NCBI RefSeq assembly: GCF_964199755.1 | Contig: NC_133918.1 | Coordinates: forward strand, 2,542,001-2,606,000 | Origin: Larus michahellis | Lineage: Eukaryota > Chordata > Aves > Charadriiformes > Laridae | DNA: 64,000 nucleotides | Reading direction: 5' to 3' | In this document: positions 33,200 to 44,404 of the stretch, piece after piece | Layout: every line of letters starts with the position of its first letter | How positions within the stretch are numbered: the first letter of the stretch is position 1 | The notes under the pieces: generated by a model | The model's database searches: none | Seen by the model: the letters and a program-made list of their open reading frames with translations, nothing else | What the model was told of the DNA's origin: nothing | Made by a program: the position numbers and the translations under genes

Positions 33200-34650
33200 C
33201 TTTTTGTCCCTTTTTATTTTCCTTACAGATTTATCGGGCGAGGAAACAGACGCCGAGCAACCCGCTCTTCCTCTTCTGGACGAACTCTATTTTTAAAAGG
33301 GCAGCGCCAGGAGCCTCCCAAGCCCCGCAGGCCGGGATGGGATGTCGCCCGGTGCCTCCTGAGGCAGGAACGGGGAGAACAGGCGGAAAACCGACGCCGG
33401 CCCCCGGGAGGGACGACCCCGCACCGGGGACCCGCAGCACCCGCCGTGGCGGGACGTTGGGCTCCATCGGGGCTGACGGAGCTGCCCACGGAGCGGCCCC
33501 CGCCGAACTCGTTATTTACTCGTTATTGCTAAATTTTGAGCAAATTGCTTCTCCAGGAGCCCGGGATATTTTCGGTGAATTCCCCGGCAGCGTGACTCCA
33601 CCCGGGTTTAATTTCCTCTTTCTTCAGGTGCTGGCGGCTTCGCCGCGCCGTGGCCGCAGGGGGTGGGAGCCCCCCGAGGGTCGCCATCCCGAAGACCCCC
33701 CCACCCGCGGGTCTGCCCCCTCCCCCTCCATCCTGCCACCGGCGGGACCGGGGCCGGGCCTTCCCCTCGCAGCCCCCCAGCGCTGCCCCTCACAGGCCCC
33801 AGACACACCGGGGGGGGGGGAGATGTTATTTAACCAAAACCTCCAAGTTTTTGGCCGGCCCGCCCCACTGGCGAAAGGCGCGTCAAGCGCAGCTGGCTCA
33901 GAAGTTGCCGGAAAGGTTAATTTCGCAGTGAAACCCGCACACCCCCCGGAGAGGGGGGGGGGGTGTCCGAGGCCCCCACCGGGCCCCGGCCGCGCAGCCC
34001 CCCCTCGGGACACGCGGGGGTCCGCAGAGACATCGCGTGGGCGGGGCCAGGCCGTGCCCTCCCCCCCCCCCGGCTTTCCCGCGCTGATTTTCCCGCGCCG
34101 CGAGGGGACCATGAAGCCCTCACCCCCCCTCCCCACGCGCGCGGCCGGTCGCGAGGGAAGGCGGGAACCCCGCGCGCACGCGCCGTTACCTCCAACTGGA
34201 GCCGGCGGGAGCGCGCGGCAACCCCCAGGCGGCGCGAGAGCAGCTCTGCCGCGCGCCGCCACGCGGGGCCCGCCTTTAGAGCGTTCGCGGCGGCGGGCAA
34301 GGGAGGGGGGCGTGGCCAGCCCTTGGTCACACCCACCGCCACGCCCCCTCCCGCTCGAAAGACCCGCGCGGCCGCGCCATTGGCGCAGGCGGCGGTCGGA
34401 AGGCGGCGAGGCTCCGCCCCCTCGCCCGCGCGCCGCGGGGTTACCCGCGGTCATTGTCCCGGCGGGCAGTGCCCAGCGCCGGCAACAGGGAACCGGGAAC
34501 CGGCCCCACCCGCCGCCCCCCGGGGCTGGGGAGAGCACGGGCTGAGCCGGCGCAGCGGTGGGAGAGGCGGGGGTCGCCTCACAGTCCCCCATCCCTGGGA
34601 GAACCCAGGTAACGGGCGAGGGCACGATTCCATGAGGTTCGACAGGGCCG
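33200..34650. promoter_or_regulatory. CpG island, likely ACSBG2 promoter and/or divergent promoter
   Basis: About 1.4 kb of dense CpG. It has two E2F-type TTTCCCGCGC sites (34075-34084, 34089-34098), GGCGGGAA (34160-34167) and an inverted CCAAT box (ATTGG, 34379-34383). A good - strand donor (GGAG|GTAACG, exon edge 34190) would fit a non-coding ACSBG2 exon 1. A + strand donor (CCCAG|GTAACG at 34608/34609) would fit a divergent transcript. The very long open frames here come from GC bias and lack protein similarity. Confidence 0.65.
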
Positions 34651-34745
34651 AGAGCCGGGTCCCGTGCTCGGGTCCCACCAGCCCCCGAGCAGCTCTGCGG
34701 AAAGCTGGGGTACATCTCCAGGGGCATCAGCAGCAGAGATAAAGA

Positions 34746-35014
34746 AGCGATAGGACGAGGGGCGATGGTTTAAACTAGAGCAGGGCAGGTTTAGATCAGG
34801 CGTTAGGAATTTCTTTACCCTGAGGGTGGTGAGACACTGGCCCAGGTTGCCCAGAGAGGGGGTGGAGGCCCCATCCCTGGAGACATTCAAGGCCAGGCTG
34901 GATGAGGCTCTGAGCGACCTGATCTAGTTCAAGCTGTCCCTGCTCGCTGCAGGGGGTTGGACGGGATGGCCTTTAGAGCTCCCTTCCGACCCAACACATT
35001 CCATGATTCTAAGT
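34746..35014 (+). mobile_element. CR1 LINE 3' end, + strand
   Basis: GAGGGGCGATGGTTTAAACT through to ACATTCCATGATTCTAAG, the canonical CR1 3' end with ATTC.ATGATTC words. It directly abuts another CR1. Confidence 0.93.
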
Positions 35015-35565
35015 CATTATCCCCACTCTTCTCAGCACTGGCCAGGCCACAGCTGGAGTCCTGCACTCCGTTTTGGTCCCCGACACGCAAAACAGCTGTG
35101 GCCAGGCTGGAGAGGGGCCGGAGAAGGGCCCCCAAGGCGACCGAAGGACCGGGAAGCTGCCGTCTAAGAAAAAGGCTGAGAGAACTGGGTTTGTTCAGCC
35201 TTGAGAAAAGAAGACTCAGGGGAGACCTTATCTCCCATTCCCAATGTTTAAAGGGGGGCTACAAAGAAGATGGAGACTCCCTTTCTACAAGGAGTCCCAT
35301 GGAAAAGACGAGGGGTGACGGGTACAAGTCCCTCCTGGGGAGATTCCGATTGGACACAAGGGGAGAATTTTTCACACAGAGAACCATCAGCCATTGGAAT
35401 CATCCCCCCAGGGAAGCGGTGGATTCCCCAACATTGGATAGTTTTAAGTTCCAGCTGGACAGGGTGCTGGGCCATCTCGTCTAGACCGGGCTTTTGCCAA
35501 GAAAGATTGGACCAGATGGTCCCTGAGGGCCCTTCCAGCCTGGGATCCTGTGGTTCTGTGCGATA
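35015..35565 (+). mobile_element. CR1 LINE 3' fragment of a second, older subfamily, + strand
   Basis: CR1 C-terminal coding remnant (CAGCCTTGAGAAAAGAAGAC), a 3'UTR-like part, and an end CCTTCCAGCCTGGGATCC then TGTGGTTCTGTGCG. It is more diverged than its left neighbour and in tandem with it. Confidence 0.85.
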
Positions 35566-37925
35566 AAAGCAAGAGGAGGAGAAAGGGTGCGATGGTTGCT
35601 CGCAGCCGGGGTGCCACAGCAGAGGAGGAGGAGGCTGGCCCTGAAAAACCAGCCCCACGCAGTTGTTTTTCCATCAGCCCAAAGGACGGAAAGGGGATGG
35701 GTCTGTGGGAACAGCGTTTCGAGCATGAGCATGGGGCGGCTCTGGCCGTGGCAGCACCAGGCACCCCGTTACCGGACCTGGGGCAGAACCTGCGGTCTTG
35801 GCGCCAGCTCCCCCATTCCTGCCCTCCCTGGGTCTTTCTTATTTAAGCTAAATCCAGTGCCACATTTTTAATATTTTTTTTTTTTGAAGGTTATGGTCAG
35901 GTAGGTCGTCTGACTATTCTCTGTTGTTTCTAGCTCCTACAGTTGCAGAAAATCCAGAATTTTGTTTGCCCTTTTAGCGAAACAGCTGTATCTGTTGAAT
36001 GAGTTATTGCTGCTATTATTTTGCCAGTGCAGACCAAGAATTCATAAACGTTGTTTTTTTCCTGCAAATTCTTCACTCCCTCCCCCACCACCCGGAGCTA
36101 TTCCCTGTTCATGCCGTTTAGTTGATGAGCAAACCTAAGGGATAAGTCACCAGAGAAGCTCCTGCCAGGAGCTCGGGGCCGCAGCTGGAGCAGCGGCAGG
36201 CCAAGAGCGCAGAAGAGCACCGAAGATACGGCAGCTGCGAAACAGCGACAGCCCAGTTAGATGGTGATGCCAAGTCAGCCCCAGGAGCCGTCTGCAGGTC
36301 CAGGCGCCCACCAGTTCTTGCTTTGCCGGCTCTTCGCCATCTCTTGGGGTCTGAGCCTTCCCTCGCAGCCCCGCTGCGCTCACCTCCCTGTCCCAGCTAC
36401 CTCTGCTCCCCTCTGCGGCCGCTCCACACCCCCAGCCCGGCTCCGTCTCCATTCAATGGCGAATCTGTTCTGAAGAGCAAGGGTACAAACAGCACCTGGA
36501 AAAGCTGGTGAGACCTGTAAACTTGGTAAACTAACCCTCTTACTGCCGTCCTGCCTTGGTCGTTGGCCAGTGCCTGCTCTGCTGACGAGGGGCACGTCGT
36601 CGTCGTCAGCGAACCAAGAAAAGCTTCAGTGGCACAACCCAAAGGTTAACTCAAGTGTCAGGAGTCACCGGTTCTATTTTTGGCCATGCCCCAAGCCAAC
36701 AGATTGCCCTGGGCAAGCTGCTTTTTTGTGCTCCCAGAGCCCTTGTCCGTCCAACTGAGGTTGCGCCACTTACCCAGGTGTGTTTGCAGAGCTCCCGTCG
36801 GTCCTGGGACCAAAGGGGACCACGTTACCAGTGAAGGACCAGACTGAAGGACCAGAGAAGAGCAAAGATAAGTGCAGATGGTCCTCGGGCAACTCTGCCA
36901 CGGGCAGAGAACCGTTCTCACTGCCTACAGGGGATCCGCTTATGCCTTGGCGTAACGATAGGAACGCTTATTATTGATTGATGATAGCCCAGCCCTTTAT
37001 AAACAAACTTGGAGTTGTTAAGGTTCAACCAGCGAGTGCACCAGAGCGACTGCGCCCTTTGTCAAGTGTTGCCTGCGCTGACTCTATATTTACTAACAAT
37101 TAACTGGAGTCCCAGGGTTCTCGCTTTCCCGGGCACCAAGAGCGGGGTGGCCCCAGCCAGCCCCGGGAAATGTTAACGTAGAAGAGAATCACTGGCCTGG
37201 GGTGAGTTTTAGCCATCGCTGGCCAGGCTGGGAAGGACTGGGAAGTCTTTGCAGGTATCGGTTTTTCCAGTCACCAGCTCCCGATTGACCTTGAATTTTC
37301 ATGCCACGAAAATTGCAATCAGCATGAATTATATACATTGGCACGTGGGAAAAGAAAAAAAGTCGGGGGGGAAAAAAGCATTAAATACATGTCTTAGTCC
37401 TGCATTTGTTGGCTACAGGGAGGAGAGAGGCAAGTGCAGAGAAGTATAATAATATCTGCTGTCTGCGTAGGCATTTTCAGTCTCTGGGACTTCAAAGGGA
37501 ATAAAGGCCAGTTTCCCATCTGGTGCCCGTTGCCAGAGCTCTGCAGGAGCAGCCGTGCCCTGTGCCGTGCTCCCTGCCAAGATCAACATCCAGAGCCGAG
37601 CCGCGTGTTTTCCAGTAAAAGGAGCAGATGAGCAAGTGCGGTGCCTCGGGGTTGGCTCCGCAAGGCCGACCTAGCAATAGAAACGCGTTGTCTAGATGAT
37701 CAGCCCACATTAGAGTGTTACTAGAGATTATCCAAATCAAATAAATTGCCAAATACTAGTGTAAAAGTTAGAATTTTAGTTTGGCAGAGGTTTGAAGAAC
37801 TGTCCCGTCTGCTGCCCTTAGAAAAGGCAGGTCGCGGCGTGAGAGCTGGGGAAGGGGTTTGTGGTGGCAGAGTCTGGCTGTGGACAAGCTTCCAGAAGAT
37901 ACCTGGCAAATGGGGAATATTCAAG
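35566..37925. other. Intergenic, unique sequence
   Basis: 2.4 kb without recognised repeats. An 84-codon ATG frame at 35592-35846 (+; begins MVARSRGATAEEEEAGPEKP) and a few donor- or acceptor-flanked short frames near 36.5-36.9 kb are present, but none resembles a known protein to me. Confidence 0.4.
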
Positions 37926-38190
37926 AAATCATAGAATCACAGAATGTGTTGGGTCGGAAGGGACCTCTAAAGGCCATCTAGTCCAACCCCCTGCAGCGAG
38001 CAGGGACAGCTTGAACTAGATCAGGTCGCTCAGAGCCTCATCCAGCCTGGCCTTGAATGTCTCCAGGGATGGGGCCTCCACCCCCTCTCTGGGCAACCTG
38101 GGCCAGTGTCTCACCACCCTCAGTGTAAAGAACTTCTTCCTCATGGCTGATCTAAACCCGCCCTGCTCTAGTTTAAACCATTCCCCTTTG
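37926..38190 (-). mobile_element. CR1 LINE 3' end, - strand
   Basis: Begins ATCATAGAATCACAGAATG, then TTGGGTCGGAAGGGACC, and ends at the CTAGTTTAAACCATTCCCC segment. It is the mirror orientation of the 34746-35014 subfamily. Confidence 0.93.
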
Positions 38191-38382
38191 AAGATGCCTT
38201 TCCATTGTAGAGTCGCTCTTAACAATCAAAGCTTGACGTTACCTTTAAATTGTGCTGGTGACGGGAGGTTGTTGGAGGGGGGCAGTTGGCTGCAGGTTAA
38301 GCAGCCTCCAGCTCTGTTGATGATAGGCTCGACCTCGAAGGGAGGACCGAAAACTCCACAGAATCCATTTTGTTCCTGTCAG

Positions 38383-38422
38383 CGAAGACACCCAGATATG
38401 GCAGCGAGTTGAAAATGCAGAG
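38383..38422 (+). CDS. Candidate small exon of an unidentified gene
   Basis: A 40-nt segment with acceptor TTTGTTCCTGTCAG and donor GTATGC. In the frame that stays in phase with the next candidate exon it reads EDTQIWQRVENAE. I do not recognise the protein. Such short splice-bounded frames can occur by chance. Confidence 0.25.
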
Positions 38423-38564
38423 GTATGCATGGTTTTGCTAAAACCTCCAGCTAATGGTCTGCTTGGATCCCTCACAGTAGGACCGCAGCACCTTGGCTGT
38501 CTGTGCCTGGGAAGTTGCAGCTCGTTGACTACTACGATGTGAGTCACCTTTTCCTGAGTGTCAA

Positions 38565-38700
38565 CACGCTCCTGGAGGGATTTAAAAGACGTGTAGACGT
38601 GGTGCTTAGCGACGTGGTTTAGTGGTGGACTTGGTGGTGTTAGATTAACGGTTGGACTCGATGATCTTAAGGGTCTTTTCCAACCTAAATGGTTTTCCAA
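38565..38700 (+). mobile_element. CR1 3' end fragment, + strand
   Basis: GGATTTAAAAGACGTGTAGA, GTTGGACTCGATGATCTTA and AAGGGTCTTTTCCAACCTAA are typical of an avian CR1 3'UTR. It falls within the intron that would separate the two candidate exons. Confidence 0.85.
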
Positions 38701-38736
38701 TTCCTTCATGTTTCTACCCTGCCTTGACATCCGCAG

Positions 38737-38832
38737 GTATTTAACATGCTGCAGCAGAAGATGAAGGTGAAGAAGATGAAGGTGGAGGAGGATGCCATCG
38801 AGGACAGAGGCATCCCTGACAAGACAAGAGCG
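38737..38832 (+). CDS. Candidate exon of an unidentified gene (charged coiled-coil-like)
   Basis: 96 nt, exactly 32 codons, phase 0-0, with acceptor TTGACATCCGCAG and donor GTAGGA. It reads VFNMLQQKMKVKKMKVEED, then AIEDRGIPDKTRA, a highly charged helix-like peptide. The preceding candidate exon ends in phase 0, so the two join cleanly. It lies on the + strand downstream of the 34-kb CpG island. No family is recognised; a pseudo-exon is the main alternative. Confidence 0.3.
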
Positions 38833-38879
38833 GTAGGATCAGTGCCTTGTCAAGGCCCAGGATAAATGCAGATTGGGGC

Positions 38880-39001
38880 CATGAATTTAAAAGATGGGTC
38901 TGCGTGGTGCCGAGGGACGTGGTTTAGCAGTGGTTGTGGCAGTGTTGGGTTCATGGTTGGACTCGATCTTAAAGGTCCCTAGAGGATTCTATGATTCTAT
39001 G
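38880..39001 (+). mobile_element. CR1 3' end fragment, + strand
   Basis: AATTTAAAAGATGGGTCTGC, GGTTGGACTCGATCTTAAAG, and the terminal octamers GATTCTATGATTCTATG. It is the same CR1 type as 38565-38700. Confidence 0.88.
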
Positions 39002-41649
39002 TCAAATCGCCCAACTGTGGTTAGAAAAGCTGGTGAACAGACAACACGCTGCTTCCTGAGAGGGGCTGGTTGGTCGGCGAGGCACAGGCTGTCTCTGCCG
39101 AGAGCTGCGTTCTTCACCTTGGCCACGGGTTTCCTGTCACCCACGGAACATCACTCTGCTTTCTGCTGAAAGAGAAGAAGTTCCATTTGCAAGTTCTTTC
39201 CCATCTCAAGCAAAGAATCGTCTCTTCGTACAGCTGTGGACACAGAGAGAGTGGAAATAAGTTTCTTCTTCAGCTTAGTCATTCCCCGCATGGAACAAGT
39301 CCTGACCTAAATGACCCACGAGAGTTTACACAACTTTTCACTTTTATCACCCTTCCCCATCCAGCCCTGGCATTGGATCTGTAAGCTATTTTGGGCCACC
39401 ATTGCTCCGATAACGCTCACAAATTTCCAATTCCAGAGTCACTGGGAGCCAGTGACTCAACCCGAGATGTCGTTGCACTTTGGGACATTGACTTGAGAGA
39501 TAACAGGGCCGGGGCCGGGGTGGGGGGCAATACACTCGTTCAGAAATTTCCATGTGAAGCACAACAAGAGGAGAACGAACGCACTGAGGCAATACGCTGG
39601 TGAAGATGCCGTGGCGAGGAAGGAGGGGAGGCAGAAGAGTCTGTTTATGGCGTAGTAATTTCTAAACTAAGCAGCTCACGTTGTCTTTCCCACCACGGAC
39701 TCGCAGCATCTTTCTGGCCGTGTGAGAGGGTCTACAGCAAAGAGGTGTAGGTGTCGCTGGAAAGAAGAAAAACAAACCCCAAACCAAAAAAACCCACACA
39801 CAATAAAAAAAGACAGACACGCACACACTAAAATCATCCTCCACCCCCCCCCCAAATTAAGTTCTAGATTCCGGTCCAACTCTCAGCTGTCACAAATCAA
39901 CGTAACGTCAGCAAGGCTGAGGAGTCTTCACCAGAACACGCCACCTGATAACTGACCTTTATCTGCCTCCGTCTGTGAAAACGTGACTCTTCTGCGGTTT
40001 TCTTCTCATAAATAAAACTGGAGCAAACAGTATTTGCTCTGTCATAGGCACAAACACTTTTTTGTTTTGTTTTGTTTTTTAATGCTCACTAAAACCCGCG
40101 TGCTAGTGGATTTTGAAATGATGCGGTACAGGCAAAGGCTGTCCGTTGTTTTGCGCAACGTGCGAAGTTTAGTGTGTGGCATACGCATTTATAAAGTGTG
40201 AAGGGCAGCGGAGAATTAGAATGTCTACCCTATAAAATAATTTAGTTTGATGCTAGGTATCACCTCTCTTCAGAGGTCTTGCCTATATCCTCTGAACGTT
40301 AAAGCTAAAACCAAATCGCGGTGCTATTTATGTGCCCAAATTCTTTTGAAAAAGAATTTGAGGGAAAGCCGTTTGCTCCGAAACGGGACGCACATGGAAA
40401 TCAGACGTGCAAGAGGGAAGTTGTTTCCGGCAGCTGAGAAAAAACCAGCTGCGTCTCCAGAACTTCAGTAAACCGAAGAATTACATCTTTTTCTCTTGCT
40501 GCTGGAGGACGAGGACGGTGGGTTTGCTCCCCTGTCCCCAAGCCCAGGGGCTCTGTGGCAACGGTGTCACAATATTTACCGGGCAGGTCTAGCCCGAAGC
40601 AGAACAAGTCTGTGCCCTGTCTGCCCTCCCCCTTTCACCTGTGTGGTAACCGGGAAAGCGATGAATGTGTAACCAGAGAGACAGCAACACGTGAACACGC
40701 TCTATCGCTTGATTGCGCCCCGTCCCGATACCGCCCCGTGCGTCGTGAGGAGACGACGAGAAGTTGCTGGTGGTGGTTGACTGTCGCTGGAGCGCGGCGC
40801 AAGACCCGCGCGCCTGCAACTCCGGCTGAAATGCTAATAATCCACGGGGCTACTTAATGTTTTTTTCTGGGGTTTTTAAACATCAACTCCCTGGAGTAAA
40901 AAAATTACAGAACTCTAAAATGCTGACGGTCGTGAGCGCGTCCACCTTCCCCGCACAAACCTTTCTGTTTTAATATTCAGGTTCCAAACTTCCGTACGAC
41001 TTTTTGTCCCAGTTCAGGATGGAAGAAGTGACCTGAAACACTGAAAACACTCGCGAGGTAGGCAGACAGAAGGTGGATGTCCTCCCACCGTCTGGTTTTC
41101 AGCCTAAGTCCTCCCCAGTTACCTGGTCAGCAGACGAGTCACACCGCGTCCAGCCCTGTGGCCTTTGTCCCGTTGCTCCTCGTCCTGAGGACGGCCAGCG
41201 CTGCCCATACAGCCTCCGCAGCACAATTCCCAACCGGGATTTATTTTGTAGAAGACAACTGTCCCTCATCCGATGGCTCGAGGAAATCATGCTATAGCAG
41301 TTGAAGTAGTCATCGCCTCTCGCTGTCCCCAGGGACTCACTTTGCTGCTGGTTGAAGCTACAAAGCCAGGCTTTGCATGGAGGTGGCCAAAGCAAAAGCA
41401 CCTGTAGCTTTCTCTTGGCTTTTGGCAGAGTGTTGGGATGGAGCGGTGAGGACAGGCATGGCAGTTCTCTACGGCCTGTCCACCAAAACCTTAAAAGACT
41501 CAGCTACAGCTCCCTTAAATACAGCTGAAAGGGTTTGCTGCCCTCCTTCTTCCAGCAGGCCACTGGTACAGAAACACAACAGCTCTTCCCACCTTGCCGC
41601 GTGCAGTCAGGCACCTCAGACAGCAAATGACACCGCTGCCAGATCCAGC
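39002..41649. other. Intergenic, unique sequence
   Basis: 2.6 kb without recognised genes or CR1. It holds small A-rich tracts near 39770-39830. Confidence 0.4.
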
Positions 41650-41751
41650 AGATGAGGAGTGAAGTTCTCATCCCAGGCTCCAGGAGATGAGGAGCGAAAT
41701 TCTCATCCCAGGCTCCAGGAGACGAGGAGCAAAGTTCTCATCCCAAGCTCC
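41650..41751. repeat. 35-bp tandem repeat, about 2.9 copies
   Basis: Unit: AGATGAGGAGTGAAGTTCTC followed by ATCCCAGGCTCCAGG. Three copies differ at a few positions only; the last lacks its final bases. Confidence 0.9.
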
Positions 41752-42377
41752 TACCTGCAGCCCTGCAGATTTGCTGATGCACAAACGTTTGCTAAATCAT
41801 CGCAGGCAAAAGCAACTAATACAGCTTAAATCATGTAAATAACGTGTCTAAATTGAGGTAGCTGGTTTTGCCCAATAGCCGTTTCAGTGATCGTTTCTCA
41901 GTTTCGCTGCTGGGAACATTCACCTCCAAAACGCACGAGAAGGTGGTGGGAATTTAGGGCAGTGATCTTTCCACCAGCATATCTACATCTGGGAGGCAAA
42001 CTGCCTTAGCGCGAGCCACCGAGAGAGGCGGTGACTGACTTCGCTGGCTGCAGCCTGGGCAGCGGTCACACACGCTGCTCCGCCAGGAGAGACGTGGGGA
42101 AAATAACCCCATCTACCAGGGATCAACAAACTGATGAAGGTGTAACATCTTCGACCACAAGTTGTCTGTTGCTAATATAAACTAGAAGAAAGAACCCCCA
42201 AACAGGGCTGGTTTTGCCATCATGCTGCGTTCATGCAGTGCATTTTTGGAAGCAGAGGCAGGGACAGCTCGGAGGTCAGGGGGTTGTGTTTGGGGTTTGT
42301 TTTTCTGCACTCCCAGAGAACGTGGCTGCACCGACTGAAGGTGGAAATATAAACTAGGTCCTCCTTGGCCTCACCCC

Positions 42378-42720
42378 TAGCAGATGTCATTGATGATGAT
42401 CTCCAGGAACCTCCTGCGTGGCTTGTGCCCTGCCATGCCGTGCCTCCAGCAGCTCTCAGGACAGTTGAAGTCCCCCATGAGGACCAGGACAAGGCGGCTC
42501 CTACCTGTCCGTAGAGGTCGTCAGCCGCTCGTCCCTCCCGGTCAGGCAGCCTGTAACAACCACTACGATGCCACCCTTAACCTGTCTCCTCTATAATCCT
42601 CACCCACCCGCAGGTGCTGCAGAGCCTGTAGCCCCTCGTGCAGCGCTCTGGCGGTGGGAGCCGTCCCACCACGTCTCCACAGCCCCAACCAGAGGGTAGC
42701 CCTACAGCCCCTGCGCCCCA
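42378..42720 (-). mobile_element. CR1 endonuclease-domain fragment, - strand
   Basis: The - strand translates to VLVLMGDFNCPESCW, then GMAGHKPRRRFLEIIINDI and a stop. The MGDFN motif is that of the APE-type endonuclease of CR1 ORF2. Upstream (about 42500-42720) more diverged pieces (CYRLPDRE-like, then WWDGSH-like) fit the same domain with frameshifts. This is an internal 5' part of CR1, unlike the usual 3' fragments. Confidence 0.7.
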
Positions 42721-43050
42721 CGCAGGTCTCCAGCTCCTCCCGTTTATTCCCCGTGCTGCTGGCATGACAGGAGACTTCAGAGAGGCACCCCAGCACGCCG
42801 ACTTCCTAGAAACAGTCTTGGGGATTTCTCCACGATGGTGCCTTATAAGCAGATGTTGAAGGTGACAGCGCTTAAGCCATTTTGCCGATTTTGTGATCCC
42901 TTGCCCTCACATCGCCCAGGCCCTTGGCTGCCCGACCCTGTCCGTCACCCCCGCCCGGGCTGCGGGTTCCTCTGTCCCTCCCCATCATTCGTAGTGCCCG
43001 TGGTTATCTGGGAAACAGGAGGAGACTCATCCAAACTCGCTGCACAAGAA

Positions 43051-43157
43051 AACAGCCTCGTCCCATGTAAGAAGATAATGGATTTTGCAATAGTGGATTT
43101 TCTTTTAATACATCAGCGACAAAATATAACCTCACGATGATTTTAAATTGTGATGCA
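43051..43157 (+). repeat. Left arm of a large inverted repeat
   Basis: AACAGCCTCGTCCCATG, then GGATTTTGCAATAGTGGATT and TTCTTTTAATACATCAGCGA, to GTGATGCA. Its reverse complement recurs at 44405-44516 at roughly 85% identity, counted by eye. Confidence 0.88.
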
Positions 43158-44404
43158 TTGTCCGGAACTTCCATGAACTGACGCCAAGGCTATTCAGTCA
43201 TTGAGAGTTTAATTACACAGATATTGCCTCCATACAAAAGTCGTGTTGACAGAAGGCATATTGATTTAGTTGTATCAATATGACTATCTTTGATTACATC
43301 CAAGTTGTGGACACAACCTCCTCTAGCTCCTGCGAGCTGAGCAGGTGCCAGCTCTCTGCAGGGAGTGCCTCACAAAAACCCCACAGCCACTGGTTTTTCC
43401 ATGACCGTACCCAGTGCTTTTTGCAGAATTTCCAGACGGCTGTGGCCAAAGCAAACAAGTAACGCTCCAGATCAATGCTTAGTCCTTTAATTCTGCGGAA
43501 AAAAAAATGTCCAGGGTTGGGAGGGAAGAGAGCATTTGAGTTTCTAGCTGTGCTAAAAACCTGTGTAGGGGGAAGACACGAAGTTGAGAAGAGTAACCCC
43601 GTTAAAGTCCACGTCCTCGAAACGTCGAGCGGAGAAGCTTTTGCGGGGACCGTTGTGATCCTTGCTGCCACCCAAGGGAGACAGAAGAAAGGGCAGGGGA
43701 AGAGCTGAACACCCTTTCTTCTTTCTTCTGCACCCCTGTCTGCATTCGGGCTGGGCGAGGCTGAGGGGGAGCGGAGCTCTGGGATGCTCTCAGGACAGGA
43801 CACGGCATCCCAGACCACGGGGGCAGCGAGAGGCAGCCTGGATTTCATCTTCCCGCTGCAGAGACGCGTGGGCAGAGGAGGATCTGTGCCACTGGGAAAT
43901 TCCCGCACGGCCTTGGCACAACCACACTCGACGGATTTCTCCTCTCAAGCCCAGCCAAAAGCACTGGAGAGGGCTGTTGTCTGACCGGCAGCAAATTCAG
44001 AAATGTGTAATGTGGAAGACAACGCTCCTGGGGCTGTGGCTGGAGCAGGCTCCCCCCCCTCAGCATTATCCATATGCTCCGGTGCTTGAGGGACACGGAA
44101 AAGCCATCGCGTCAGTTTGCTTCGGTCCCTCTGAAGAAGTTTCCTCAGGAGGAGGTGGTGTGGACATTTACTCTGTTCTCAAGAGCTTCTCTTGAGCAAC
44201 CACCTCAATGTAGGGTTGAGGCTGCCCCATCCCTGGAGGTGTCCAAGGCCACGTTGGCCGGGGCTTGGAGCAACCTGGGCTGGTGGGAGGTGTCCCTGCC
44301 CAGGGCAGGGGGTGGCACTGGGTGGGCTTTAAGGTCCCTTCCCACCCAAACCAGTCTGTGACTCTCTAATTCTACCTTCCTACACAACCAGAACCTATCC
44401 CATC
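43158..44404. other. Interior of inverted-repeat-bounded segment
   Basis: 1.25 kb. The - strand has a 204-codon open frame (43908-43294) beginning at GTG; its first ATG is about 20 codons in. Its 3' part reads FRRIKGLSIDLERYLFALA and WKFCKKHWVRSWKN. I do not recognise a transposase or any other family. A CR1 end (44213-44380) occupies the right side. Confidence 0.45.
44213..44380 (+). mobile_element. CR1 LINE 3' end, + strand
   Basis: CCCCATCCCTGGAGGTGTCC, CTTGGAGCAACCTGGGCTGG, GGTCCCTTCCCACCCAAACC, and a short terminal TGTGACTCTCTAATTCT. It is 5'-truncated. Confidence 0.9.

Noticed and set aside
32917-34545. 542-codon + strand open frame
   Set aside because: It spans the CpG island, where stop codons are rare because of GC content. 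The translation is Pro/Arg/Gly-rich with no conserved motif, and the opposite strand is equally open (367 codons).
33624-34727. 367-codon - strand open frame
   Set aside because: Same GC-bias effect in the CpG island; low-complexity translation.
36146-36511. Open + strand frame ending near a GTGAGA donor
   Set aside because: The Pro/Ser-rich translation lacks recognisable similarity, and several alternative frames look equally good around the same donor.
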